Source: an uncultured Collinsella sp. | Lineage (GTDB): Bacteria > Actinomycetota > Coriobacteriia > Coriobacteriales > Coriobacteriaceae | Direction of reading: 5' to 3' | DNA: 12,215 nt | Assembly (NCBI GenBank): GCA_902494945.1 | Contig: CABUVF010000047.1 | Location: 1 to 12,215 of the forward strand | Shown here: positions 6,983-12,215 of the stretch, piece after piece | Layout of the letters: each line of letters begins with the position of its first letter | How positions within the stretch are numbered: the first letter of the stretch is position 1 | The notes under the pieces: generated by a model | Told to the model about the DNA's origin: nothing | What the model saw: the letters and a program-made list of their open reading frames with translations, nothing else | Databases searched by the model: none | Program-made: the position numbers and the translations under genes

Positions 6983-7828
6983 GTGTCGGATCAGACAAAG
7001 CAACAAGAAACTCGCAGTCTGCCTGCGACGTTTGCTAAGAACGAATTTGAGAAGGACGCGTTTATCCTTCGTCAGCTTGTTACCAAGGATTTTAAGATCA
7101 AGTATCGCCGTAGCGTTTTGGGCGTCGCATGGTCGGTTCTCAACCCGCTGCTGATGATGATCGTCATGGCCATCGTGTTCTCGACGATTTTTGGCCAGGG
7201 CCGCAATGGATCAATGACGCCCGAGATGTACCCGCTGTACTTGATCGTGGGTAACGTTACCTTTGCCGTCATGTCCGAGTCCACGAACCAGGCCCTAACG
7301 TCGATCGTGGGTGCTGCCCCTCTGCTCAAGAAGGTTAAGGTGCACCGCTGGGTCTTCCCGGTGCAGAAAGTGCTTTTCTCGCTGGTGAACTTTGCCTTCT
7401 CGCTGGTCGCCGTCGCCATCGTCATGCTGTGGTTCCGCGTTATGCCTTCTTGGCACCTGATTCTGCTGCCGGTTTGCCTGCTGCTGCTTATGTGCTTCTG
7501 CATGGGCCTGGGCATGATGCTCTCTGCCCTTACGGTCTTTTTCCGCGACGTTATGCATCTGTGGAGCGTAGTCATTACGGCGTGGACTTATATTACGCCC
7601 ATCTTCTGGACGACTGACTATATTGCGCAAATGCCGCATCTCGTGCGTATCTTGATGTATGCGAACCCCATGTACAACTACCTGCAGTTTATGCGCGATA
7701 TCTTTCTGTTCCAAACTACGCCCTCGCTTATGACGTTTGGTATGTGCGCTGCTTGGGCGGTTCTTGCGCTTGTTATTGGCTATACCGTGTTCCATAAGTC
7801 CGAGCGCAAGTTCATCCTCTACATCTAA
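6983..7828 (+). CDS. ABC exporter permease for surface glycopolymer (Wzm/TagG/RgpC type)
   Basis: A 281-residue ABC-2 type membrane protein. GTG 6983 is chosen because AAAGGAG (6968-6974) lies 8 bases upstream; the in-frame TTG at 6950 has no such site. The N-terminus carries the amphipathic family motif FILRQLVTKDFKIKYRRSVL (27-46), followed by about six membrane helices (near 47-70, 82-103, 125-150, 158-184, 192-210 and 244-268). The typical FFRDVMHLWSVVITAWTYIT element precedes the PIFW turn. Such permeases export undecaprenyl-diphosphate-linked O-antigen, wall teichoic acid or rhamnan chains across the membrane. The ATPase gene follows after 11 bases. Sequence alone does not separate the Wzm, TagG and RgpC roles; the nearby rhamnose gene makes a rhamnose-containing polymer plausible. 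Confidence 0.9.
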   Translation: MSDQTKQQETRSLPATFAKNEFEKDAFILRQLVTKDFKIKYRRSVLGVAWSVLNPLLMMIVMAIVFSTIFGQGRNGSMTPEMYPLYLIVGNVTFAVMSESTNQALTSIVGAAPLLKKVKVHRWVFPVQKVLFSLVNFAFSLVAVAIVMLWFRVMPSWHLILLPVCLLLLMCFCMGLGMMLSALTVFFRDVMHLWSVVITAWTYITPIFWTTDYIAQMPHLVRILMYANPMYNYLQFMRDIFLFQTTPSLMTFGMCAAWAVLALVIGYTVFHKSERKFILYI

Positions 7829-7839
7829 GGAGTGCTGTG

Positions 7840-8607
7840 ATGACTGAATCTGTTGTTGATTACAGCGAGCAGCCTCTGGCTGTCGAGGTCGACGACGTCA
7901 CCATGATCTTTAACATGGCGTCCGAGTCGCTGACCAACCTCAAGGAGTACTTCATCAAGCTTGCCAAGCACGAGTTGTTCTTTGAGGAGTTTAGGGCGCT
8001 TAAGCATATTTCGTTTGATATTCATCGTGGCGAGGTCGTGGGTCTGGTTGGCACCAATGGCTCCGGCAAGTCTACGATGCTCAAGATTATCGCTGGCGTG
8101 CTTGAGCCAAGCGAGGGCAGCGTTAAGGTGCACGGTAACATCGCGCCGCTGATTGAGCTTGGTGCCGGCTTTGATCCCGAGCTGACCGCCCGCGAGAACA
8201 TCTATCTGAACGGCGCCCTGCTCGGCTATACCAAGGAGTTCATCGACGCCAACTTTGACGGCATTATCGAGTTCGCTGAGCTGCAGAACTTTGTCGACAT
8301 GCCGCTCAAGAACTTCTCCTCGGGTATGGTGGCGCGTATTGCCTTTGCAATCGCGACGATTACCGAGCCCGATATTCTGATCGTTGACGAGACGCTGTCC
8401 GTCGGTGACGTGTTCTTCCAGCAGAAGTGCGAGGCGCGCATTCAGCACTTTATTCAGAGCGGTGACGTGACGGTCCTGTTTGTTTCGCATTCCATGGAGC
8501 AAGTTGAGCGCATTTGTCAGCGTGCCGTTTGGATTGAGAAGGGTGACCTTCGCATGGACGGCCCGGTTGATGAGGTCTGCAAGGCGTATCGCGAGCAGTT
8601 CAACTAG
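7840..8607 (+). CDS. ABC exporter ATP-binding protein (Wzt/TagH/RgpD type, short form)
   Basis: A 255-residue ATPase partnering the permease just upstream. ATG 7840 is preferred over the adjoining GTG 7837 because AAGGAG (7827-7832) then sits 7 bases away; the site overlaps the permease stop, so translation is probably coupled. Motifs in order are Walker A GTNGSGKST (71-79), Q-loop region IAPLIELGAGFDPELTA (101-117), the family's altered signature FSSGM (159-163), Walker B ILIVDE (179-184) followed by SVGD, and the switch His217 in FVSHS. The long N-terminal insert before the core (about 25-52) is usual in this exporter group. It ends soon after the ATPase core, so the C-terminal carbohydrate-binding domain of long Wzt proteins and the large tail of some TagH proteins are both absent. 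Confidence 0.92.
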   Translation: MTESVVDYSEQPLAVEVDDVTMIFNMASESLTNLKEYFIKLAKHELFFEEFRALKHISFDIHRGEVVGLVGTNGSGKSTMLKIIAGVLEPSEGSVKVHGNIAPLIELGAGFDPELTARENIYLNGALLGYTKEFIDANFDGIIEFAELQNFVDMPLKNFSSGMVARIAFAIATITEPDILIVDETLSVGDVFFQQKCEARIQHFIQSGDVTVLFVSHSMEQVERICQRAVWIEKGDLRMDGPVDEVCKAYREQFN

Positions 8608-8609
8608 GT

Positions 8610-8615
8610 TATAAT
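8610..8615 (+). promoter_or_regulatory. Consensus -10 box upstream of tRNA-Arg
   Basis: A perfect TATAAT begins 3 bases after the ATPase stop codon and 45 bases before the mature tRNA 5' end, a normal leader length for a tRNA. No good -35 hexamer is seen 16-18 bases upstream, inside the end of the ATPase gene. Confidence 0.5.
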
Positions 8616-8659
8616 TACTTCTGCTTGGCTGAGTTGTTTGGCTGGGCATGCGGTTATTT

Positions 8660-8736
8660 GCTCCATTAGCTCAGTTGGATAGAGCAGGGGACTTCTAATC
8701 CCAAGGTCGACGGTTCGAATCCGCCATGGAGCACCA
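8660..8736 (+). tRNA. tRNA-Arg (anticodon UCU), CCA encoded
   Basis: The cloverleaf folds with acceptor GCTCCAT (8660-8666) pairing ATGGAGC (8726-8732), D-stem GCTC/GAGC (8669-8672 and 8682-8685) with loop AGTTGGATA, anticodon loop CTTCTAA (8692-8698) with anticodon TCT at 8694-8696, a 5-base variable loop, and the T-loop TTCGAAT (8714-8720). Discriminator A and a genomic CCA (8734-8736) follow. It decodes AGA and by wobble AGG arginine codons. Two non-Watson-Crick positions are visible: G27 opposite A43 at the top of the anticodon stem and A50 opposite C64 in the T-stem. Confidence 0.95.
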
Positions 8737-8745
8737 TCGTTTATT

Positions 8746-8779
8746 AAGCCCGGACCGCATTGGTGGTCTGGGCTTTTTT
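8746..8779 (+). terminator. Intrinsic terminator after tRNA-Arg
   Basis: An 11-bp stem (AAGCCCGGACC 8746-8756 with GGTCTGGGCTT 8765-8775, one G-U pair) with an 8-base loop is followed by six T's (8774-8779). It begins 9 bases after the tRNA CCA, as expected for a single-tRNA transcription unit. Confidence 0.87.
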
Positions 8780-8812
8780 CATCTTGTGTGCTGCGGTTTT
8801 GAAGGGTTCGCA

Positions 8813-9799
8813 ATGGGAAGCAAAAGGCTCGACTGGATCGATATTGCAAAGGGGATCGCAATTATTCTGGTCATTGTGGGGCACACCGTCCCAAATCCCT
8901 CTCCCTTGCGGCATGCGATCTTCTCGTTTCACATGCCGGTGTTCTTTATTCTTGCCGGGTATACGTTTAGGCCGAAGCCGTGGCGCGAGCTGCTGAGTGG
9001 TTCGGTGTCGCGCCTGCTGGTGCCGTATGTGGTTCTTGCACTGGCGTGGCAGGTGCCGACGTTCTTGATGAGCGGCGCTCCTTTGACGAGCGGTACGCTG
9101 GTTTCGGGGCTTAAGACGCTTGCGTTTGCCTCGGGCGTTGATGTGCCCGGGCTTGGCGTTACCGCCGTTGGCATGGCATGGTTTTTGGCGGCGCTGTTTA
9201 CGTCGCGCCTACTGTTTAATGTACTTGTGCGGCTGTTTGATCGCCGCGGGATTGGGGTAGTTTGGCAGGGTGTTGTCTGTGCCGCGATTGCCTTTTGCGG
9301 TTTGAGCGTGTCTCGCTATTTTGGTGTTTACCTGCCACTCGATTTGGATCTGAGCTGCTACATCGTCTTGCTGATGTGGATTGGCTATACGGCGCGCCAA
9401 AGGGGGCTCGAGCCGAGCGTGAGCAAGCCCCTGCTGTTTATTGGAGCCGGTGTCGCTTGGCTTGTCCTTGCCGCGCTGAGTGGGCTTGAGCTTTCGAGCC
9501 GCCGCGTGGATGGGTTTGTGGTTGCGACGGTTGCCGCTCTTGCCGGTAGCTACTGTGTGTGCTGGGTTTCCATGGCGCTTGAGAAACTGAAGGACGTGCC
9601 GGTTTTGGGGGCTTTTGAGCGAGGACCCGTGTTTTGCGGACAAGCCAGTCTGGCGATCTTTGCGATCCACGCGGTCGATTGGTTTATTCCCTGGCAGACG
9701 ATGCCCCTGTTGATGACGCTGCCAGCATCGTGGCTCTTCGCATCAATCATACGCTGCGCCTGCGATATCGGCTTGGCATACGTAATCAAAAAGGCGTAA
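8813..9799 (+). CDS. Acyltransferase 3 family membrane protein (probable O-acetyltransferase)
   Basis: A 328-residue integral membrane protein. ATG 8813 is chosen because AAGGG lies 6 bases upstream and the protein then begins with the family motif RLDWIDIAKGIAIILVIVGH; the longer frame would start inside the tRNA. His24 of VIVGH and the loop motif FSFHMPVFFILAGYTF (37-52) are the active-site region of acyltransferase 3 (COG3594/OafA-like) proteins, which use an acyl-CoA supply to O-acetylate sugars or glycopolymers at the membrane. About ten hydrophobic helices run to the C-terminus, and no C-terminal SGNH hydrolase domain is present. Being next to the glycopolymer exporter, it may decorate the same surface polymer, but a tRNA unit separates them and the substrate is unknown. 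Only 33 bases separate the start from the tRNA terminator. Confidence 0.87.
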   Translation: MGSKRLDWIDIAKGIAIILVIVGHTVPNPSPLRHAIFSFHMPVFFILAGYTFRPKPWRELLSGSVSRLLVPYVVLALAWQVPTFLMSGAPLTSGTLVSGLKTLAFASGVDVPGLGVTAVGMAWFLAALFTSRLLFNVLVRLFDRRGIGVVWQGVVCAAIAFCGLSVSRYFGVYLPLDLDLSCYIVLLMWIGYTARQRGLEPSVSKPLLFIGAGVAWLVLAALSGLELSSRRVDGFVVATVAALAGSYCVCWVSMALEKLKDVPVLGAFERGPVFCGQASLAIFAIHAVDWFIPWQTMPLLMTLPASWLFASIIRCACDIGLAYVIKKA

Positions 9800-9804
9800 T
9801 TTGT

Positions 9805-9840
9805 AGCGGGGTCGACCAAGCTGATCGTCCCCGCTGTTTT
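9805..9840 (+). terminator. Intrinsic terminator after the acyltransferase gene
   Basis: AGCGGGG (9805-9811) pairs with CCCCGCT (9829-9835), and the stem can continue inward with CGA/TCG after one T-T mismatch. It is followed by GTTTT and begins 6 bases after the stop codon. Confidence 0.72.
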
Positions 9841-9914
9841 GTGGACATTTTAGTGTCAGGGTTAGAACTGGGCGCCTTCAGTCTCTGCTGAAGCTCCGTT
9901 TGTTCGTTGCCTAT

Positions 9915-10718
9915 TTAACTAAGATAGAACTGGGGTTCAAACCAGTTCTCGAACGAATATGAATTGCCTTCTTCCGTCCATGTGTCGTCATTAATAAAGA
10001 ATTTGAGATCATCGTCGCCACAGATATCCTCGGGCCATTCATCCCAACCTAAGTCCCGTGGATAGCCGTCTTCATCGAGATCGGTTTCATCGGTTTCCCA
10101 GTCGGAAACGAGTTCGAATGACGCATCTCGGATAAGCCTTACAAGCAGTTCTTGTGCAACGGTGTGGGCCATTATGTCTTGTCCGTGTTTTGCTCGCATA
10201 CGATAACTAATCAGATCTGCTCGAAGTTTGAATAGAAAGTCATAGTTGTACTGCATCAGATATTGAGGTGGGAGCAAATCAATCATCCAGCTATCGGGGA
10301 GTTGTCCTACATGAGTCCCTTTTGGAAGATGAGAGAGGTCCTCAAGATCCTTATTGATATAGTCAAGCAAAATATCGGTTCCAAAGGCGAAGGACGCTGC
10401 GCCCTTATAGCCATATTCATCTTTTAAGAATTGGGACCAGGCGGCATGACTCGAATCAATCGCCAAGGATTCTTTTGTCGTGGCCTCATTTATAGTTTCT
10501 GCGGCTGAATCATCGGGGAAGTTTTTCCATTTGAGTACCTTGCACACGGCTGTTGCCTTATCGCTTCGAATGGATTGGCCGCTCTCGTACTTACCCCATG
10601 TTTTTGCCCCGATACCGGCTCTGGAAGCTGCTTCTTCGATGCTAAGACCCAGTTCTGCTCTCCTTGTTTTGATTTGGTATGCCAGATTTTCGCTAACTTG
10701 GATCGTCTTTGGAGGCAT
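9915..10718 (-). CDS. XRE-family helix-turn-helix protein with acidic C-terminal region
   Basis: A 267-residue, probably soluble protein starting at ATG 10718 behind a strong AAAGGA site 7 bases away. Residues 12-64 form a Cro/cI-type HTH: helix 2 is about SIEEAASRAG (26-35) and the recognition helix GAKTWGKYESG (37-47), the usual place for operator contacts. The rest (about 70-267) is not a family I recognise. It has a middle part with hydrophobic helices (LLPPQYLMQYNYDFLFKLRA) and a strongly acidic, Trp-rich tail after about residue 205 (DETDLDEDGYPRDLGWDEWP, then GDDDLKFF). No toxin, kinase or peptidase motif is visible. The gene stands alone, is AT-richer than its neighbours, and has repeats at its promoter that suggest self-regulation. 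A repressor, an antitoxin-like factor or a phage-derived regulator are all possible. Confidence 0.75.
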   Translation of the reverse strand: MPPKTIQVSENLAYQIKTRRAELGLSIEEAASRAGIGAKTWGKYESGQSIRSDKATAVCKVLKWKNFPDDSAAETINEATTKESLAIDSSHAAWSQFLKDEYGYKGAASFAFGTDILLDYINKDLEDLSHLPKGTHVGQLPDSWMIDLLPPQYLMQYNYDFLFKLRADLISYRMRAKHGQDIMAHTVAQELLVRLIRDASFELVSDWETDETDLDEDGYPRDLGWDEWPEDICGDDDLKFFINDDTWTEEGNSYSFENWFEPQFYLS

Positions 10719-10732
10719 CTTTGTTCCTTTCA

Positions 10733-10757
10733 GATACCGGAACGTATAGGATACCTA
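10733..10757. promoter_or_regulatory. Operator-like repeats in the XRE gene leader
   Basis: GATACC occurs at 10733-10738 and again at 10750-10755, exactly 17 bases apart. The second copy lies in overlapping small palindromes, GTAT-AGG-ATAC (10744-10754) and TAGG-ATA-CCTA (10747-10757), and an inverted GGTAT follows at 10791-10795. Their place at the predicted transcription start fits autoregulation by the HTH protein. Confidence 0.4.
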
Positions 10758-10759
10758 AC

Positions 10760-10787
10760 ATATTAATACTAAATAGATGTTTGTAAA
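10760..10787 (-). promoter_or_regulatory. Candidate promoter of the XRE regulator gene
   Basis: On the minus strand TTTACA (10787-10782, 5 of 6 to the -35 consensus) is followed after 16 bases by TAATAT (10765-10760, 4 of 6 to the -10 consensus). Transcription would begin near 10752, leaving a leader of about 35 bases to ATG 10718. The surrounding 60 bases are the most AT-rich stretch nearby. Confidence 0.45.
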
Positions 10788-10829
10788 GTTGGTATATTGT
10801 CAGTTTACGCTTGATGGGGTTCGAACGAG

Positions 10830-10873
10830 AAAAACGCGCGTCCACAAAATGTGTGCTGCGGACGCGCGTTTTT
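10830..10873. terminator. Intrinsic terminator of the aro operon (symmetric)
   Basis: A perfect 14-bp stem, AAAAACGCGCGTCC (10830-10843) with GGACGCGCGTTTTT (10860-10873), encloses a 16-base loop. On the minus strand it lies 67 bases after the aroQ stop and continues TTTTTCTC. The plus strand also gives TTTTTCTT. It separates the aro genes from the promoter of the XRE gene. Confidence 0.85.
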
Positions 10874-10940
10874 CTTATGGATGTTACCTTGGCGGACAGA
10901 AGACCGATGCGCTCGATCCTGTCGCTTTGTTTGCTTTTTC

Positions 10941-11375
10941 CTAGGCTAGACATTCTTTCAGCAGCTCCAACGCGTGGGCGTAGCCTTGGAGGCCTTCGCC
11001 GGTGATGGTGGCGAAGCAGGCCAGGCGTGCATAGCTCACCTGGCGGAAGTCCTCGCGCGTCTCTACGGCGCTGATGTGTACCTCGACGGCAGGGATGGCG
11101 ACGGCCTTGAGGGCGTCGAGGATCGCCACGCTCGTATGCGTGTATGCCGCCGGGTTGATGACGATGCCGTCGACCTTGCCGTAGGCCTCCTGGATCTTGT
11201 CGACGATGCTGCCTTCGTGGTTAGACTGGAAGACCTCGACCTTGTCGAAGCCTTGTGCGGCGCCCGCTTCCTGGCAGATCTGCGCTAAGCGGTCGTAGTT
11301 GTCGCTGCCATAGATGCCCGGCTCGCGAATGCCGAGCATGTTGAGGTTGGGGCCGTTGATGACGAGTGCTTTCAT
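10941..11375 (-). CDS. aroQ: Type II 3-dehydroquinate dehydratase
   Basis: A 144-residue cytoplasmic enzyme, normal length for type II dehydroquinases, which form dodecamers and convert 3-dehydroquinate to 3-dehydroshikimate (third step of the shikimate pathway). The N-terminus INGPNLNMLGIREPGIYG (6-23) carries Arg17 and the catalytic Tyr22. QSNHEGSIVDKIQEAY, INPAAYTHTSVAILDAL and PAVEVHISAVETREDFR follow in the usual order, supplying the catalytic His of EVH and the Arg residues. The start at 11375 has AAAGGA 8-9 bases upstream; longer frames run into the upstream gene. Usual members read SNxHxRE after EVHxS; here it is SAVETRE, with Ala and Glu in place of Asn and His. It follows the aroE-aroK gene across a strong hairpin with no room for an obvious promoter of its own. 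Confidence 0.93.
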   Translation of the reverse strand: MKALVINGPNLNMLGIREPGIYGSDNYDRLAQICQEAGAAQGFDKVEVFQSNHEGSIVDKIQEAYGKVDGIVINPAAYTHTSVAILDALKAVAIPAVEVHISAVETREDFRQVSYARLACFATITGEGLQGYAHALELLKECLA

Positions 11376-11396
11376 GGTTGCTTCCTTTGCGATTGG

Positions 11397-11437
11397 AAAA
11401 CCACCACAAAGGCGCCTGTCCCCTTTGTGGTGGTTTT
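11397..11437. terminator. Perfect 16-bp hairpin between aroK and aroQ (terminator or REP-like repeat)
   Basis: AAAACCACCACAAAGG (11397-11412) pairs perfectly with CCTTTGTGGTGGTTTT (11422-11437) around the 9-base loop CGCCTGTCC. On the minus strand it starts 3 bases after the aroK stop and ends in TTTTCC, a short U-tract, so it can act as a partial terminator or attenuator before aroQ. The GGGGACAGGCGCC core on the minus strand resembles REP-like repeats that I recall from several bacterial genomes; only one copy is in this window. Confidence 0.6.
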
Positions 11438-11439
11438 GG

Positions 11440-12215
11440 TTAGAGAGCGGGTGGGAGGGTGTCGAGGAGGGCTTGGGCGGTGTTGGCGGCGCAGTCGCGT
11501 GAGTCGATGATGTAGTCGGCCCAGGAGCGGTAGCGCGGCATGCGCTGCTCGGCCAGCTTGTCGATACCATCGCGGGCGGTGATGGGGCGTCCCTTGTGGG
11601 CGAGTTCGTCGAGCTTGCGGTTGAGCATCACGATCTGGCTGTTCTGGTGCAGTAGCGGGTAGTTCTCGTCGCGCGTGACCACGCCGCCGCCCGTGGAAAG
11701 CACCAGGCCGCTGCACTTGGAGATGCCGGCCAGCACCGCCGTCTCCTGCTCGCGGAAGGCCGCCTCGCCGCGCTCGACGATAAAGTCGGCGCAGGGCCTG
11801 CCCAGGCGCTCCTCGAGGGCGCGGTCCAGGTCGATGTGCTCTCGCCCCGTGAGCAGGGCAATCTGCTCGCCCACACGGGTCTTGCCCGAGCCCGGCATGC
11901 CGATCAGCGCGATGTTCTGCTCGCGGCGTGACAGGCGCTCCGTTACGTCCAGAATGCGCTCGCGCGGAGTGACCTGGCCGGTGTAGCGCTCAACGGCTTG
12001 CGCCGCCTGGGCCACGAGCATGAGCAGACCGCCGATGTAGGGGATGCCGCGGCGCTCGGCCTCGAGCATGAGTCCCGTGCGAGCGGGGTTGTAGACAATG
12101 TCGATAACGCCTTCGAGCGCATCGAGCCCTTCGAGCGTGCAGGGGGCGTCGGGGCAGTGGGGGAACATGCCGGCGGGCGTGCAGTTGACGAGCAGTGCGG
12201 CGTCGGACTGCTGCG
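11440..12215 (-). CDS. aroK: AroE-AroK fusion: shikimate dehydrogenase C-terminal part plus shikimate kinase (5' end outside window)
   Basis: The frame stays open to the right edge, so the ATG at 12168 is internal. Residues encoded before it read DAALLVNCTPAG, running into MFPH: the NATPxGM element of shikimate dehydrogenase. This is followed by IDIVYNPARTGLMLEAERRG and GGLLMLVAQAAQAVERYTG, the AroE C-terminal substrate-binding region with its Gln. After a linker of about 20 residues a full shikimate kinase follows (numbered from the 12168 Met): Walker A GMPGSGKT (90-97), shikimate-binding HIDLD (111-115), FREQE (138-142), STGGGV (158-163), the GRPI lid (193-196) and MPRYRSWADYII (210-221). 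The protein would reduce 3-dehydroshikimate and then phosphorylate shikimate, two consecutive steps. aroQ follows, giving the preceding step. Confidence 0.9.
   Translation of the reverse strand, partial: QQSDAALLVNCTPAGMFPHCPDAPCTLEGLDALEGVIDIVYNPARTGLMLEAERRGIPYIGGLLMLVAQAAQAVERYTGQVTPRERILDVTERLSRREQNIALIGMPGSGKTRVGEQIALLTGREHIDLDRALEERLGRPCADFIVERGEAAFREQETAVLAGISKCSGLVLSTGGGVVTRDENYPLLHQNSQIVMLNRKLDELAHKGRPITARDGIDKLAEQRMPRYRSWADYIIDSRDCAANTAQALLDTLPPAL

Noticed and set aside
7825..8649. Minus-strand open frame of 274 codons opposite the exporter ATPase
   Set aside because: The plus strand carries all ABC ATPase motifs. The antisense product shows no recognisable domain and arises from codon bias.
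8660..8736. tRNA-Arg as an integration site of a mobile element
   Set aside because: No repeat of the tRNA 3' end, no integrase and no phage or plasmid gene are seen in the window.
8726..8812. Acyltransferase start inside the tRNA
   Set aside because: The ATG lies in the tRNA acceptor stem, and the extra residues would be encoded by the tRNA and terminator. ATG 8813 has a ribosome site and begins the family motif.
9876..9893. CTTCAG/CTGAAG hairpin as terminator of the HTH gene
   Set aside because: The 6-bp stem is not followed by a T-run on either strand. It remains only a weak inverted repeat in the gap before the gene's 3' end.
10816..10826. GGGGTTCGAAC, resembling a tRNA T-arm
   Set aside because: No matching acceptor, anticodon or D-arm sequence surrounds it, so it is a chance resemblance.
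1..12215. CRISPR array, insertion sequence or toxin-antitoxin pair
   Set aside because: No regularly spaced repeats, transposase motifs, terminal inverted repeats with target duplication, or small toxin gene beside the HTH gene could be found.

Overview
The window looks like chromosome from a Gram-positive, moderately high-GC actinobacterium of the Coriobacteriia, most likely Collinsella or a close relative. That placement is inference from gene content and style: a shikimate dehydrogenase-shikimate kinase fusion, a mix of very GC-rich and moderate-GC genes, ATG/GTG starts with strong AAAGGA-type ribosome sites, and a TagGH/Wzm-Wzt type glycopolymer exporter. No species can be fixed from the sequence alone. 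There are ten protein genes (one cut by each window edge), one tRNA, and several hairpin terminators. No gap between genes exceeds about 225 bases.

Left part (1-6893): the 3' end of a very GC-rich dTDP-4-dehydrorhamnose reductase gene (+) converges on a three-gene minus-strand operon: a glycosyltransferase family 2 (GT2) enzyme (4966-4004), a CsbB/GtrB-like polyprenyl-phosphate sugar synthase (3998-3030) and a YfhO-family membrane protein (3046-638). A shared hairpin terminator lies at the convergence. Divergent from this operon is a plus-strand gene (about 5016-6893) for a large membrane protein with DUF6020-like motifs, probably of the GT-C type.

Middle (6894-8607): a two-gene ABC exporter, with a permease (6983-7828) and an ATPase (7840-8607) of the kind that moves undecaprenyl-linked O-antigen, teichoic acid or rhamnan chains out of the cell. 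With the rhamnose gene and the glycosyltransferases, this makes a surface-glycopolymer locus. The likely scheme is: sugar precursors and chain made inside, chain exported by the ABC pair, then decorated outside by YfhO and perhaps the DUF6020-like protein using lipid-phosphate sugars. No GtrA/GtcA flippase is visible.

Right part (8608-12215): a tRNA-Arg(UCU) with its own -10 box and terminator, an acyltransferase-3 membrane enzyme (8813-9799) that could O-acetylate the same glycopolymer, and an AT-richer orphan XRE-type regulator (10718-9915, minus) with operator-like repeats at its promoter. The window ends with the minus-strand shikimate genes: aroE-aroK fusion (running off the right edge) then aroQ (11375-10941), separated by a perfect 16-bp hairpin and followed by a perfect 14-bp terminator hairpin.

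The most interesting points are the divergent two-synthase/two-transferase glycosylation module without a flippase, the AroE-AroK fusion with a terminator- or REP-like hairpin inside the operon, and the orphan regulator with an extremely acidic C-terminus.
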